Source: Acidobacteriota bacterium (GTDB lineage Bacteria > Acidobacteriota > Blastocatellia > Pyrinomonadales > Pyrinomonadaceae). From it: a stretch of 64,000 nt of DNA. Under the pieces are notes generated by a model, which was given only the letters and a program-made list of their open reading frames with translations, was not told the origin of the DNA and made no database searches. This document shows, one piece after another, positions 38,146 through 46,970 of the stretch (position 1 is its first letter; each line of letters opens with the position of its first letter). The translations under genes were made by a program, and so were the position numbers. The DNA lies in the NCBI GenBank assembly GCA_019639195.1, contig JAHBSI010000001.1, positions 1,054,001 through 1,118,000 on the forward strand, in the 5' to 3' direction.

Positions 38146-38880
38146 TTAGCCGTCCGTATTATTTGCGCCGGTTTTTGCGACGAGGTTTGATGCGAGGAGG
38201 AGGCTTTCGAAGGTGCCGGCGTCGGTCCACCAGCCGTCGAGTTCGCCCCAGGTCATCTCACCGCGGTTGATGTAGTGATTGTTGACATCGGTGATCTCAA
38301 GCTCGCCGCGGTCCGAGGGTTTGAGGGTCTTTATTACGTCAAAGACCGTGTGGTCGTAGAAATAGACCCCGATGACCGCGTAGTCAGAGCTTGGCTCGGC
38401 CGGTTTTTCGACGATCCGTAGAACCTTGTCGCCATCGAGCTCCGGCACGCCGAAACGCTGAGGGTCGGGAACCTTTTTGAGCAGTATCTTCGCACCCTTG
38501 CCCTGGGCTCGATAGTCATCGGCGGCGGCACGGATGTTCTTCTCGATCAGATTGTCACCGAGCACGACGCATATCGGAGACTCGTCGGCAAAATGTTCGA
38601 CGAGCGAGAGTGCGTCGGCGATGCCGCCTTCGCCTTCCTGATACGTGTAATTCAAATGCTTCAGGCCGAAGTGTTTTCCGTTGCCGAGGAGCTTAAGAAA
38701 ATCGCCCGCGGAATTGCCGCCCGTTACGATCATTATGTCGTCGATCCCCGCGTTGATGAGCGTCTGGATCGGATAATAGATCATCGGCTGGTTATAGACC
38801 GGCAGCAAATGCTTATTCGTGATGCGCGTCAGCGGGCTCAATCGCGAACCAAGTCCGCCTGCCAGGATTATTCCTTTCAT
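38146..38880 (-). CDS. RmlA-like glucose-1-phosphate thymidylyltransferase
   Basis: This 244-residue nucleotidyltransferase makes dTDP-glucose (or a related NDP-sugar) from sugar-1-phosphate and NTP. The pyrophosphorylase signature 'GIILAGGLGSRLSPLTRITNKHLLPVYNQPM' in pattern starts at residue 3. 'VVLGDNLIE', 'RFGVPELDGDKVLRIVEKP' and 'WWTDAGTFESLL' form the active site. It lacks the C-terminal helices of the 290-residue allosteric form, so it is the short class. It pairs with the RmlC-like gene 30 bases downstream. Confidence 0.9.
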   Translation of the reverse strand: MKGIILAGGLGSRLSPLTRITNKHLLPVYNQPMIYYPIQTLINAGIDDIMIVTGGNSAGDFLKLLGNGKHFGLKHLNYTYQEGEGGIADALSLVEHFADESPICVVLGDNLIEKNIRAAADDYRAQGKGAKILLKKVPDPQRFGVPELDGDKVLRIVEKPAEPSSDYAVIGVYFYDHTVFDVIKTLKPSDRGELEITDVNNHYINRGEMTWGELDGWWTDAGTFESLLLASNLVAKTGANNTDG

Positions 38881-38888
38881 AAAATGCG

Positions 38889-39713
38889 TTATTCTTTGAA
38901 GCCAACTGCCGTCCAGAATGAACGATCGCTGAAGACAATATCCTTAAGTCCGCAATCTGTCATCATCTGTTCGATCTCGCTCTTTGTAAATCGCTGTTCC
39001 AATCTAGTGCCGAATCGATCAAGAGCGTCTGTCCGCATCGTGTAAAAGCTGTTGTTTCTGTATTGAGAAAGCGGGATCTTCTCGACGTTCATTCCGAGCT
39101 TTTCCAAAACCTTCGAACCGCGAGCCAGCGGGAAATAGACCGTCGCGGCCAGACATTGACTCACAAGATACCTAACACCGTGAGGCGATCGGCTCACGAA
39201 ACGGCGGACAATGTCGCTTAGTTTCCACACCAAGCGGAACCATGCAGGCCGATTATCGAAGCGATAATATAAATATACAAGAAACGGAGCACCAGGCTTA
39301 AGCTTTGCTACGCATTTCCGCATGCCGTCGCGAGTATCGGGAACGTGATGCAGCACACCGAGGCTGTATCCAAAATCGCACGAGCTGTCCTCAAGCGGAA
39401 TATCATCTACGCCACCTGTATGAAACCGACAATTCTTAAGTTCTGAAAGATTCTTGCGAGCGACCTCCAACGCGACACTCGGATCGATCAGGTGAAGCTC
39501 CCCGACCTTCGGCGCAACGAGCCTTGCCCACCGACCGCTGCCGCAGCCGAGGTCGAAGCCGACAGCGTCCTTAGGCAACGAGCCCCACGGGAAGATATGA
39601 AAGTAGTTCTCGAACATCGAGTTCAACTCATTCTCGTCGAGCGATGATTGATCGAACCGCGACCATTCATCGCCAAAGCCGGAGACTACCTGTGAATCAA
39701 TGTTGGAACTCAT
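38889..39713 (-). CDS. Class I SAM-dependent methyltransferase
   Basis: This 274-residue methyltransferase has the Rossmann SAM-binding motif 'VGFDLGCGSGRWARLVAPKV' near residue 55, then 'LIDPSVALEVARKNL', 'DSSCDFGYSLGVLHHVPD' and a C-terminal half with amphipathic helices. It probably methylates a sugar or lipid intermediate of the surface glycan. Its start overlaps the amidotransferase stop as ATGA. Confidence 0.85.
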   Translation of the reverse strand: MSSNIDSQVVSGFGDEWSRFDQSSLDENELNSMFENYFHIFPWGSLPKDAVGFDLGCGSGRWARLVAPKVGELHLIDPSVALEVARKNLSELKNCRFHTGGVDDIPLEDSSCDFGYSLGVLHHVPDTRDGMRKCVAKLKPGAPFLVYLYYRFDNRPAWFRLVWKLSDIVRRFVSRSPHGVRYLVSQCLAATVYFPLARGSKVLEKLGMNVEKIPLSQYRNNSFYTMRTDALDRFGTRLEQRFTKSEIEQMMTDCGLKDIVFSDRSFWTAVGFKE

Positions 39714-41599
39714 TTCTTATCAATAAACTGCCTGTACCAAAGTTCAAGCATCAGCAGCGTCCAGATCGGGAAGGCGTGATCGACGATGCCGTTGATGTGC
39801 TGATCGACGATCTTTTGGACGGCCTCGGGTCGTATGATGTCCCGCTTTCTAAAACTTTCGGATAAAAGGACATCGCGAACAAAATCCTTCATCTCCTTTC
39901 GGAACCAATGCCCGACCGGCACGCCAAAACCCATCTTGCGTCTGTAGATCACTTCGCGAGGCACGAGCCGTGCTGCGACCTTCTTTAGAAGATATTTTGT
40001 CCGATACTGCGGCATCTTCAAATTCTCGGGCAGGCTTGCCGCGAATTCGATGACCTTGTGATCGAGGAACGGTGCCCGTGCTTCGAGCGAATTTGCCATC
40101 GAGGCGATATCGACCTTCACGAGCAGATCGTTCGGCAAGTACGTCATCTGATCGGTCAGGAGCGTCGCGTCAACAACGCCCGTTCCGTTCGCACGCCTAA
40201 GCCAATCCCCGACAACATCTATCGCGTCGTTGTCGCTCACTTCGTTGATAAAGTCGGCAGTGTAGATGTCGCGTTTTACGGCCGGTTTGAATGTTGACAT
40301 CCAACGAAAATACCGCTCGATGCGCGGTTCGCTCGCCGAGGTGAAGAATCGCTGCACATCGCGAACGCGCGTCTTCTTCGTCTCCGAAACGGGCAGCAAG
40401 TTGAACGGACCTTCGATAAAAGCCTTTCTCAACACGCGAGGGATACGCTTGTACGCTTCGGCGAACTGCATCGCCATATAACGCTCGTAGCCGACAAAGC
40501 TTTCGTCGCCGCCGTCGCCATTCAGTGCAACGGTGACGTGTTTGCGTGTTTCCCGCGAAACGTAATAGGTCGGCAGCGCGCTCGAATCCGCGTAAGGTTC
40601 GCCGTAATGTTCGACGAGCGTCGGCAGCAATTCGATGGCGTCCGGACGCACGATGAATTCGTGATGCTCAGCACCGATGTGCTCAGCGACACGCTTTGCA
40701 TATTTGAGTTCGCTAAAATCTTGTTCCTCGAAGCCGATCGAGAATGTCTTGACAGGTGTCGAACTCTCCTCGGCCATCAATGCAACGATGGTCGAAGAAT
40801 CGACGCCGCCCGAAAGGAATGCGCCGAGCGGCACCTCCGCGATCATTCGGAGCTTCGTTGCCTCGCGAAGAACACGCGTCGTCTCCTGGATCGCCTCTTC
40901 TTCGGAGATCTTTATCTTCTTCGAAAAATCGGGCAGCCAATAGCGGTTGGTTTCGATCTTGCCGTCCTTCCACTTAAGCCAATGGCCTGGTTCGAGCTTG
41001 CGGATCGCCTTAAAGGCAGTTTGCGGAGCGGGCACGCAGAGGTACGAAAGATAGCTGTCGATCGCGTCGCGGTCAACATCGCGGGAAACGCTCGGGTGTT
41101 TCAGGACGGCCGTGAACTCCGAACCGAAAATGAGGTCGCCGTTCGGCTGATGCGAATAGAGCAGCGGCTTTTTACCGATGCGGTCGCGTGCGATGAAGAG
41201 CGAGCGGTCCCGTTCGTCCCAGATCGCAAACGCGAACATGCCGCGAAGATGTTCGAGGCAGCCCGGACCAAATTCATCGTAAAGTGCGACGACGGCCTCC
41301 GTGTCGGAATTCGTATAGAGTTTGCGGCCGCGTTCGATCAGGCCTTTGCGGAGTTCCTGATAATTGTAGATCTCGCCGTTGAAGACGATCCATTTTGTGC
41401 GGTCTTCGTTGTGGATCGGCTGCTGGCCGCCGGCAAGGTCGATGATCGCAAGCCGACGCATCGCAAGCCCGACGTGATCCTTCAAATAGAATCCGTCTTC
41501 GTCCGGCCCGCGATGGATCAAGGCAAGATTCATCGCCTCGAGCAGGCCGCGATCCGCCGGCTGCCCCGTGTTATTTACAAATCCCGTAATTCCGCACAT
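39710..41599 (-). CDS. asnB: AsnB-type glutamine-dependent amidotransferase
   Basis: This is a 629-residue asparagine-synthase-like enzyme. The class-II glutaminase domain starts with the catalytic Cys2 ('MCGITGF') and has 'IHRGPDEDGFY' and 'FNGEIYNYQELR'. The synthetase domain has the PP-loop 'GAFLSGGVDSSTIVAL'. In polysaccharide loci such proteins may amidate uronic acids or glycan-linked groups instead of making asparagine; context favours that. Length and motif order are standard. Confidence 0.88.
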   Translation of the reverse strand: MCGITGFVNNTGQPADRGLLEAMNLALIHRGPDEDGFYLKDHVGLAMRRLAIIDLAGGQQPIHNEDRTKWIVFNGEIYNYQELRKGLIERGRKLYTNSDTEAVVALYDEFGPGCLEHLRGMFAFAIWDERDRSLFIARDRIGKKPLLYSHQPNGDLIFGSEFTAVLKHPSVSRDVDRDAIDSYLSYLCVPAPQTAFKAIRKLEPGHWLKWKDGKIETNRYWLPDFSKKIKISEEEAIQETTRVLREATKLRMIAEVPLGAFLSGGVDSSTIVALMAEESSTPVKTFSIGFEEQDFSELKYAKRVAEHIGAEHHEFIVRPDAIELLPTLVEHYGEPYADSSALPTYYVSRETRKHVTVALNGDGGDESFVGYERYMAMQFAEAYKRIPRVLRKAFIEGPFNLLPVSETKKTRVRDVQRFFTSASEPRIERYFRWMSTFKPAVKRDIYTADFINEVSDNDAIDVVGDWLRRANGTGVVDATLLTDQMTYLPNDLLVKVDIASMANSLEARAPFLDHKVIEFAASLPENLKMPQYRTKYLLKKVAARLVPREVIYRRKMGFGVPVGHWFRKEMKDFVRDVLLSESFRKRDIIRPEAVQKIVDQHINGIVDHAFPIWTLLMLELWYRQFIDKK

Positions 41600-41607
41600 T
41601 AACTTTC

Positions 41608-42978
41608 TTATCGGGCGTCAAAACGATCTGCCGTCATTTGCGGCACATGCGGCCCGAACGCCATCGATCTTCTTGTGAGCGTCGCACGGTCGCGTCTCTT
41701 CTCAAGCACGAGTTCAATACCGACTGCCGCGAAAATATAAAGAAATACCTGAATCTGCGTCCGTTGTCGATACGCCGTTCCAACATTTCCCTGAAAGATC
41801 GCATACGCGATCGACAACATCAGGGTGAAGATCAGGATCGGCAGCGCGCGAGAGAACCTTCGTCTGATCGTATAGATGAGGCCGGAGATGATAAAAGGAA
41901 TTGTCGCGTACCAGAGCAGTGTTTCCGGGATCGTGACGGCTTGGCGAAGGTTTGCGGCTGCCCATGGAAATGGTGCGAGAAACAAGAACGCGAGGCCGAT
42001 CGGTATCGTTGTGATCGCACCCACAGGCGTTGAAACGTCCGACTCTTCGCTGAATCCGGAATCTGCCGAGCGGGCAAGGTCGAGTCGGCTTCGCTGGACG
42101 TCCTGAAGATCAATGCGGGCAACATCCGACGTGGCTATTCGGATAACGCCAAAGTACGTCAGGCCGACGCCCAGGATCGCAAGAGCAGCGAGACGCGGCA
42201 GCATTGTACGCATGCGTCCGGACGCGCCGACAACAAGGCTCCCGACGGCCGCGACCATAACCATATAGAAGATGTAAAAACGCAGCGACAGAATGCCTCC
42301 AAGGCAGGCTCCAAGAACTACGACCGCGAGGATGCTAAGGCGTTCCTGCAGCTTTAGCACCGCGATGGTCGCCACGACAAGCAGCAAGAGCACAAGGCCG
42401 TCCTTCAGCAGCTGGCTGGACCAGACGATCATCGCGGGCATAACCGCGACGAGGATCGCGGCGTTGCGTGCGACGCGTTTGTTCTCGTAGAGTCTTCGCG
42501 AAAGGATATAGACCGCGGGGCTTGTTGCCGCACCGAGAACGCCGCAGATCGTCTGCGGGATCAGAATGTTGCGGCCAAAAAGATAATAGACGATCCCGAC
42601 GAAGTAGTTCATTCCCCAGCCGGAGCCACTCGTCCGTGTTGTCTGAAAATACTCGAACGGCGAAAAAGTGGTTCCTTTTCCTGCCCAGATGAGGTTAAGC
42701 TGATGGCCAATATAGTCGTAGGTATAAGCATCGCCGCCAAAAAAGTTCCGCAGATTAAAAAACTCAATAGCTAAACCCACGCCAAGCCGTAAGACGAGGG
42801 CAACAAGGAAGATCTTTGTTACGGTCGCGGGTTCGTCTGTGAAGCGGTATATCAAGAAGATGATCAAGGCAGAAAGGACCGCCGCCGTCAGCAAGAAGCT
42901 GCCGGCAGTAGGCGAGAACGCGGTTACCAACGCGATTACTGCAAAGAGTGCAATGAAGGTTTTTTTTTGACGATTCAT
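41608..42978 (-). CDS. Polytopic membrane protein, GT-C/ArnT-like glycosyltransferase candidate
   Basis: This 456-residue protein has about 10-12 membrane segments. The short periplasmic loop after helix 1-2 ('FNLRNFFGGDAYTYDYIGHQL') carries an acidic pair, as in GT-C enzymes that use polyprenyl-phosphate sugars. It could instead be a Wzy-type polymerase. The start is ATG 42978; an upstream in-frame TTG at 43002 would overlap the preceding gene. Codons 4-7 include an A9 tract on the coding strand, a slippage-prone site. Confidence 0.75.
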   Translation of the reverse strand: MNRQKKTFIALFAVIALVTAFSPTAGSFLLTAAVLSALIIFLIYRFTDEPATVTKIFLVALVLRLGVGLAIEFFNLRNFFGGDAYTYDYIGHQLNLIWAGKGTTFSPFEYFQTTRTSGSGWGMNYFVGIVYYLFGRNILIPQTICGVLGAATSPAVYILSRRLYENKRVARNAAILVAVMPAMIVWSSQLLKDGLVLLLLVVATIAVLKLQERLSILAVVVLGACLGGILSLRFYIFYMVMVAAVGSLVVGASGRMRTMLPRLAALAILGVGLTYFGVIRIATSDVARIDLQDVQRSRLDLARSADSGFSEESDVSTPVGAITTIPIGLAFLFLAPFPWAAANLRQAVTIPETLLWYATIPFIISGLIYTIRRRFSRALPILIFTLMLSIAYAIFQGNVGTAYRQRTQIQVFLYIFAAVGIELVLEKRRDRATLTRRSMAFGPHVPQMTADRFDAR

Positions 42979-42998
42979 GAAAGCCGAAGAATGGGATG

Positions 42999-44072
42999 TC
43001 AACCAGAAACGGCGGCCTTGAAAGCAGCAATAATGTTATTCGCGTTCGCCGCAAGGCTATAGTGTTCTAAGGCATCCTTTGAAGCTGCGTTGGATAAGTC
43101 CGTTCTCAATTTCTTATCCTGAATGAGCATAGAAATGTATTGTTCCCATTCGAGATCGTTCTTTGCCAAGAAGCCATTCTCCCCATGCCTAATAACTTCT
43201 ATATTAGATGCCATTGGAGTTCCAACCGGCACAATCCCAAGAGCCATGTACTGTGCGGTTTTCATAATAAATTTATAGCGATTCCACGAATTCTCGGGAA
43301 GGGGGACAAGGCCTATCTGTATCTTTCTTAGATCTTCAACTTCGGTGTCCGCATTCCATGCTTGAAGGCTGAAATTAACCTCTCGGAGATCCAGCTTTGA
43401 ACCTCCAATGAAATGGATATCACAAATATTTTTTGAAGATATTCTTTGAAGAGGCCTTTCCACCATTTTAAGATTCTTTAGTGTAGTAGGACTACCGCTC
43501 CAACCTACGCACACGCGATCAGAATCTTCAGTAAAGGGAATGAACTTGTACCGTCCCGTGTCAACAACACTCGGAATTTGCCAGATGTTTTTATTATAGT
43601 TTTCAGCGTACTGTCGGATGCCGGACGAGTTTACAATGACAACCTTGCTTATTTCGATGATCGCCTTAACCTTACTGAAGAACTTTAGGTATGAGAAGTA
43701 CCCGTTATATTGGCTTTTATAAGGTACGAAGAGCGGATCGTCGAGTTGATAGATTATCGGCTTCTTGCGAGCGACAAGGCGTTCGAGGATCGCGGGGCCG
43801 ATAAGAGCCGCCTCACGATAGACAAAGACTGCATCAAATTCGTCCAGCCTTCGCAGAAGGCCGATACGGTTGATATAGCCACGAACCATCTCAAAGGCCT
43901 TAGCCGCATGGCGCCCGTCGGCATACAAAAATTCGCGCAGCCGCTCGGTCTCGAACGGCGCGAACTCAAGCTGTATGCCTTGCGGTTCGAGGACCTTTTC
44001 CCACAGTTCAATACTCCCGCGTTGGCCGGGTGAATATCCTTTCTGATTTGGAATCAGGCACAGAACACGCAT
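42999..44072 (-). CDS. Glycosyltransferase (GT-B fold)
   Basis: This 357-residue protein starts at ATG 44072 ('MRVLCLIPNQKGYSPGQRGS'). The first half has 'DEFDAVFVYREAALIGP' and 'IIYQLDDPLF'. The second half resembles the donor-binding half of GT4 proteins ('VCVGWSGSPTTLKNLK', 'GLVPLPENSWNRYKFIMKTAQYMALGIVPVGTPM' in pattern). The exact linkage cannot be assigned. The base composition is clearly more AT-rich than in genes downstream. Confidence 0.82.
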   Translation of the reverse strand: MRVLCLIPNQKGYSPGQRGSIELWEKVLEPQGIQLEFAPFETERLREFLYADGRHAAKAFEMVRGYINRIGLLRRLDEFDAVFVYREAALIGPAILERLVARKKPIIYQLDDPLFVPYKSQYNGYFSYLKFFSKVKAIIEISKVVIVNSSGIRQYAENYNKNIWQIPSVVDTGRYKFIPFTEDSDRVCVGWSGSPTTLKNLKMVERPLQRISSKNICDIHFIGGSKLDLREVNFSLQAWNADTEVEDLRKIQIGLVPLPENSWNRYKFIMKTAQYMALGIVPVGTPMASNIEVIRHGENGFLAKNDLEWEQYISMLIQDKKLRTDLSNAASKDALEHYSLAANANNIIAAFKAAVSG

Positions 44073-44074
44073 AT

Positions 44075-44983
44075 TCAAACAGTCTTTTGCGCCCAAATGG
44101 TCATGTATGTTCCGCTATTGAAGGCTCGTCCAAGTCGGTTTACTGCAGATGCTGCCAAATACTCCGCCCGTTTCCGAAGCGTCTTTTCACCCGTCTGCTC
44201 ACACACGGCTCCTATCATATTGATCTCGCGAACGTACAGTCCAGATCTTTCTACCAGAGTTTTTATTGATGACGGATTGAATCCTTGAACATGGTAGGGG
44301 GGAAAGGTTGGAGCCATTACTACTACCCAATCTTTCCTTTGTAGTGCCATATAGACGTTTCCCAATCTCATATAGAGACCGTCTTCATTGGGGGCGTCGA
44401 GCCACAACCACCCACCATTTTTCAACAACTTGGTGGCTTCGACTAGTACCATGAACGGGTCGTAAAGATGCTCGATAATGCTGCTCATCATTATCACGTC
44501 AAAGCTCTCGGCACAAAAGCCTGCCTCTTCCAGGGTGCAATTCCTGCCCGATACGCCCAGCCTTTCCTTTCCAAGACGGATGAACTCACTTGACGGGTCG
44601 ACTCCCTCCGCCTGCCAACCAGACTGAAGCGCGGCCCAAAGGTTCTCTCCAACTCCGCAGCCGACATCGAGAATTCTGCCTTTCTTACCAAGCCGCTCCT
44701 CAAACTGACGCATCATTCTGAGTCCGTTTTCCTTTTTTTTCTCAATGTCATGACCAAAGAAGTATTTGTCCGCATCGAAATAGAGTTCATCAAGGTTGCC
44801 CTTAGGAAACGGCATTGGATTTGGATACTGGTGCGTACAATGAATACAACGCACGATCGCAGTCAGTTCACCTGAGCCACTATGGTGTGCGCGACCGCCA
44901 CGCCAACCGACGAATTTGTGGAGATCCCCACCACAGGCCGGACAGTTTATATCTCGAAACTCAAAGTGTGACGAATCGGGCAT
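44075..44983 (-). CDS. Class I methyltransferase with N-terminal zinc-ribbon
   Basis: This 302-residue protein begins with two CxxC knuckles ('NCPACGGDL' and 'VRCIHCTHQYPNP'), a zinc-binding module common in sugar C- or O-methyltransferases. The SAM site is 'RILDVGCGVGENLWAALQSG', followed by 'FDVIMMSSIIEHLYDP' and 'LKNGGWLWLDAPNEDGLY'. Probably acts on a nucleotide- or lipid-linked sugar. Its start overlaps the FkbM gene stop by one base (TAATG). Confidence 0.85.
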   Translation of the reverse strand: MPDSSHFEFRDINCPACGGDLHKFVGWRGGRAHHSGSGELTAIVRCIHCTHQYPNPMPFPKGNLDELYFDADKYFFGHDIEKKKENGLRMMRQFEERLGKKGRILDVGCGVGENLWAALQSGWQAEGVDPSSEFIRLGKERLGVSGRNCTLEEAGFCAESFDVIMMSSIIEHLYDPFMVLVEATKLLKNGGWLWLDAPNEDGLYMRLGNVYMALQRKDWVVVMAPTFPPYHVQGFNPSSIKTLVERSGLYVREINMIGAVCEQTGEKTLRKRAEYLAASAVNRLGRAFNSGTYMTIWAQKTV

Positions 44984-45825
44984 TACAACAATGATGCAAA
45001 TCGGTCTAAATTGCTCGTGTGAATGAAAACATAGTTATCTTCGACGATCTCATCCCGCGTGACAGGCCGAAGCCGTCTTTCGCCGGATCCATCTTCAAAA
45101 AAGTAGATGGAATAGCCCTTTGATGAAAAGAAATCGATCAACTCATCCAGACTTACGTTAAAGCCATCTAAGAACCAAGGATTTATTTCGCAGATCACTG
45201 TCGGAAGAAAGGAATTTATAAGATTCTCCGCTCCTCGAAAAGCGAAGTACTCAGCGCCTTCAATATCGGCCTTGATCAAAGACAATTTCTCAATTCCTTC
45301 AAGTCGATCGTCCAAACGAACGACTTCGGCACGAACGGTCCTAGTTTCTTCCCAGCGAACTTGCCCCTCACTGCCCGGGCGACTATCATTCCTGCCACGA
45401 ATATATGCTTGGCCCGCTGAAAGTGCACCTGAAGTCTGCACCGGCACCTCAAACTCGATCGTGGCATTGGTATCGCTACAACCTAACTCAAGTAATTCGA
45501 CTGATCGCGGAAATCGGAGTAGTTTGCCGACTCGGCGTAATGCTTGGAAGGTAAACGGAACTGGTTCGAAGCAAATTACTCTGCCCGTTGCCCCGGCAGC
45601 CTTGCCCATCGCTAAGGAAAATATGCCAAAATTTGCACCGAGATCAAGAGCTGTTTCACCGGATTTAAGTGCAAGCGGTACAAGTTCGAGTTCAGGTTCT
45701 CGCCACGTACCTCGCTTGATATCCCAAGCCTTGGAACAAGCCTGAATCCAGGCATAGGTTGCGTCGTTTGCAACGGGATACAACAAAGCCTTGAGAACCT
45801 TCCTTAGCGCCGAATTTGCTCCCAC
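44983..45825 (-). CDS. FkbM-family methyltransferase
   Basis: This 280-residue SAM-dependent O-methyltransferase of the FkbM type has 'SGETALDLGANFGIFSLAMGKAAG' as SAM-binding motif, then 'ICFEPVPFTFQALRR', 'LSLIKADIEGAEYFAFRGAENLI' (family hallmark) and 'ICEINPWFLDGF'. The start is GTG 45825 with a strong AAGGAGG upstream. It likely methylates hydroxyl groups of glycan residues. Confidence 0.88.
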   Translation of the reverse strand: MGANSALRKVLKALLYPVANDATYAWIQACSKAWDIKRGTWREPELELVPLALKSGETALDLGANFGIFSLAMGKAAGATGRVICFEPVPFTFQALRRVGKLLRFPRSVELLELGCSDTNATIEFEVPVQTSGALSAGQAYIRGRNDSRPGSEGQVRWEETRTVRAEVVRLDDRLEGIEKLSLIKADIEGAEYFAFRGAENLINSFLPTVICEINPWFLDGFNVSLDELIDFFSSKGYSIYFFEDGSGERRLRPVTRDEIVEDNYVFIHTSNLDRFASLL

Positions 45826-45835
45826 GTCTCCCTCC

Positions 45836-46825
45836 TTAATCTATGGCGATACCCGACGGTAGGTTTTGAGCCTTAAGCGATGACAAAATGTCGTTCGAAC
45901 TAAAATTTGCTCTTTCGACGTTATAGTGTTCTTCCGATAGCCTGCCCGTAATTTGCCGACCGCTTTCAAGGTCCGATAGGTATTGAAGCACTGTGTTTCT
46001 ATTGGTGATTGGCCCCCTACCATCGAGTTCTTGTCTGATCGTCGAGGCAGTTTGCTCATTGCCGGTTTCCTGAATTATCTGGAAAAGGCATGAGAGGTAA
46101 TCTTCGTTATTGGTCAAAGGGAATTCTTCCCGCGTTTTTATTCCCCTGAAGCCATCTGCGCATGGATAGAAGTCAAAGTATTCTACCGCCTTCAGTTCAA
46201 GCGTGCTTGCAAGCCCAAGCTTCTTTGCCATTTCACGAAGTCGGGAACTGTTCCTGTTAAGAATTGGTATTCGTTTCGCTCGGTCCTTCCATGTCGTCGG
46301 AAATCTACTGCTCCAAAGAGCGTATGTAATGGTGAGGTCTGGGGGATACATGGGCAAATGAGCGATGTATGAGTCTACGAACGCAACATGGTTCAAAGGA
46401 TGGGCGGATCTTTCGATCAACTTCAACTCGTAAGTTTCTGCAAATGAATCAACAACGCAGGGAGTTTCAAATGTCCAGTGTTCATATCCGGTGCCAAAGG
46501 CCGTCGCAGTTGAAAGAAGCATGTCCCCGTGATGATGTATCGCCTTTGTAGAGATATCGGTTGCGTGGTTCGGAAGCGGAATCCAGCAATTTGCAACCAA
46601 AGTAAAATACTCATTCTGAGCTATGTCGATGCCAACTACAGGGTAATGAAGTTTATTCAGGCTGCCCGGTTTTCGTAGATGATCGTCAAGGATCTCTGAG
46701 AAAAAAACGTCGTCGCCGGACATATCCTCAAGCACCGACGAGCTCTTTCGGTTTGCTTCGTGTTTATCCGGGGCCAGCGCAAATATTTCTTGCAAGCTGT
46801 CCAAATATTTTGCTTTGTGGCTCAT
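45836..46825 (-). CDS. Unknown protein in the polysaccharide locus
   Basis: This 329-residue protein has no family I recognise. No signal peptide or membrane helix is present. The middle contains 'KAIHHHGDMLLSTATAFGTGYEHWTFETP', with a His3-x-Asp cluster and a second His that would suit metal binding in a cupin-like barrel. 'LNHVAFVDSYIAHLP' follows. The C-terminal third is helical. Its position between a glycosyltransferase and an FkbM methyltransferase implies a role in modifying the glycan. Visibly AT-rich. Confidence 0.7.
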   Translation of the reverse strand: MSHKAKYLDSLQEIFALAPDKHEANRKSSSVLEDMSGDDVFFSEILDDHLRKPGSLNKLHYPVVGIDIAQNEYFTLVANCWIPLPNHATDISTKAIHHHGDMLLSTATAFGTGYEHWTFETPCVVDSFAETYELKLIERSAHPLNHVAFVDSYIAHLPMYPPDLTITYALWSSRFPTTWKDRAKRIPILNRNSSRLREMAKKLGLASTLELKAVEYFDFYPCADGFRGIKTREEFPLTNNEDYLSCLFQIIQETGNEQTASTIRQELDGRGPITNRNTVLQYLSDLESGRQITGRLSEEHYNVERANFSSNDILSSLKAQNLPSGIAID

Positions 46826-46970
46826 GTTCTGGTATTCGAAAGCCTATTGTACAACAAGCAGTAGCGTGCTTCAGCAATATCCTTCAGATCAAAACGCATC
46901 AATCGCTACCGGAAAGACACTCAACTCGCTGCCGCCTCGACCGGATATGAACATATTCCCAGAACACGCA

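Noticed and set aside
40538..41602. 354-codon plus-strand reading frame opposite the amidotransferase gene
   Set aside because: It is an antisense shadow of a well-conserved asnB-type gene in high-GC codons; its product has no recognisable domain.
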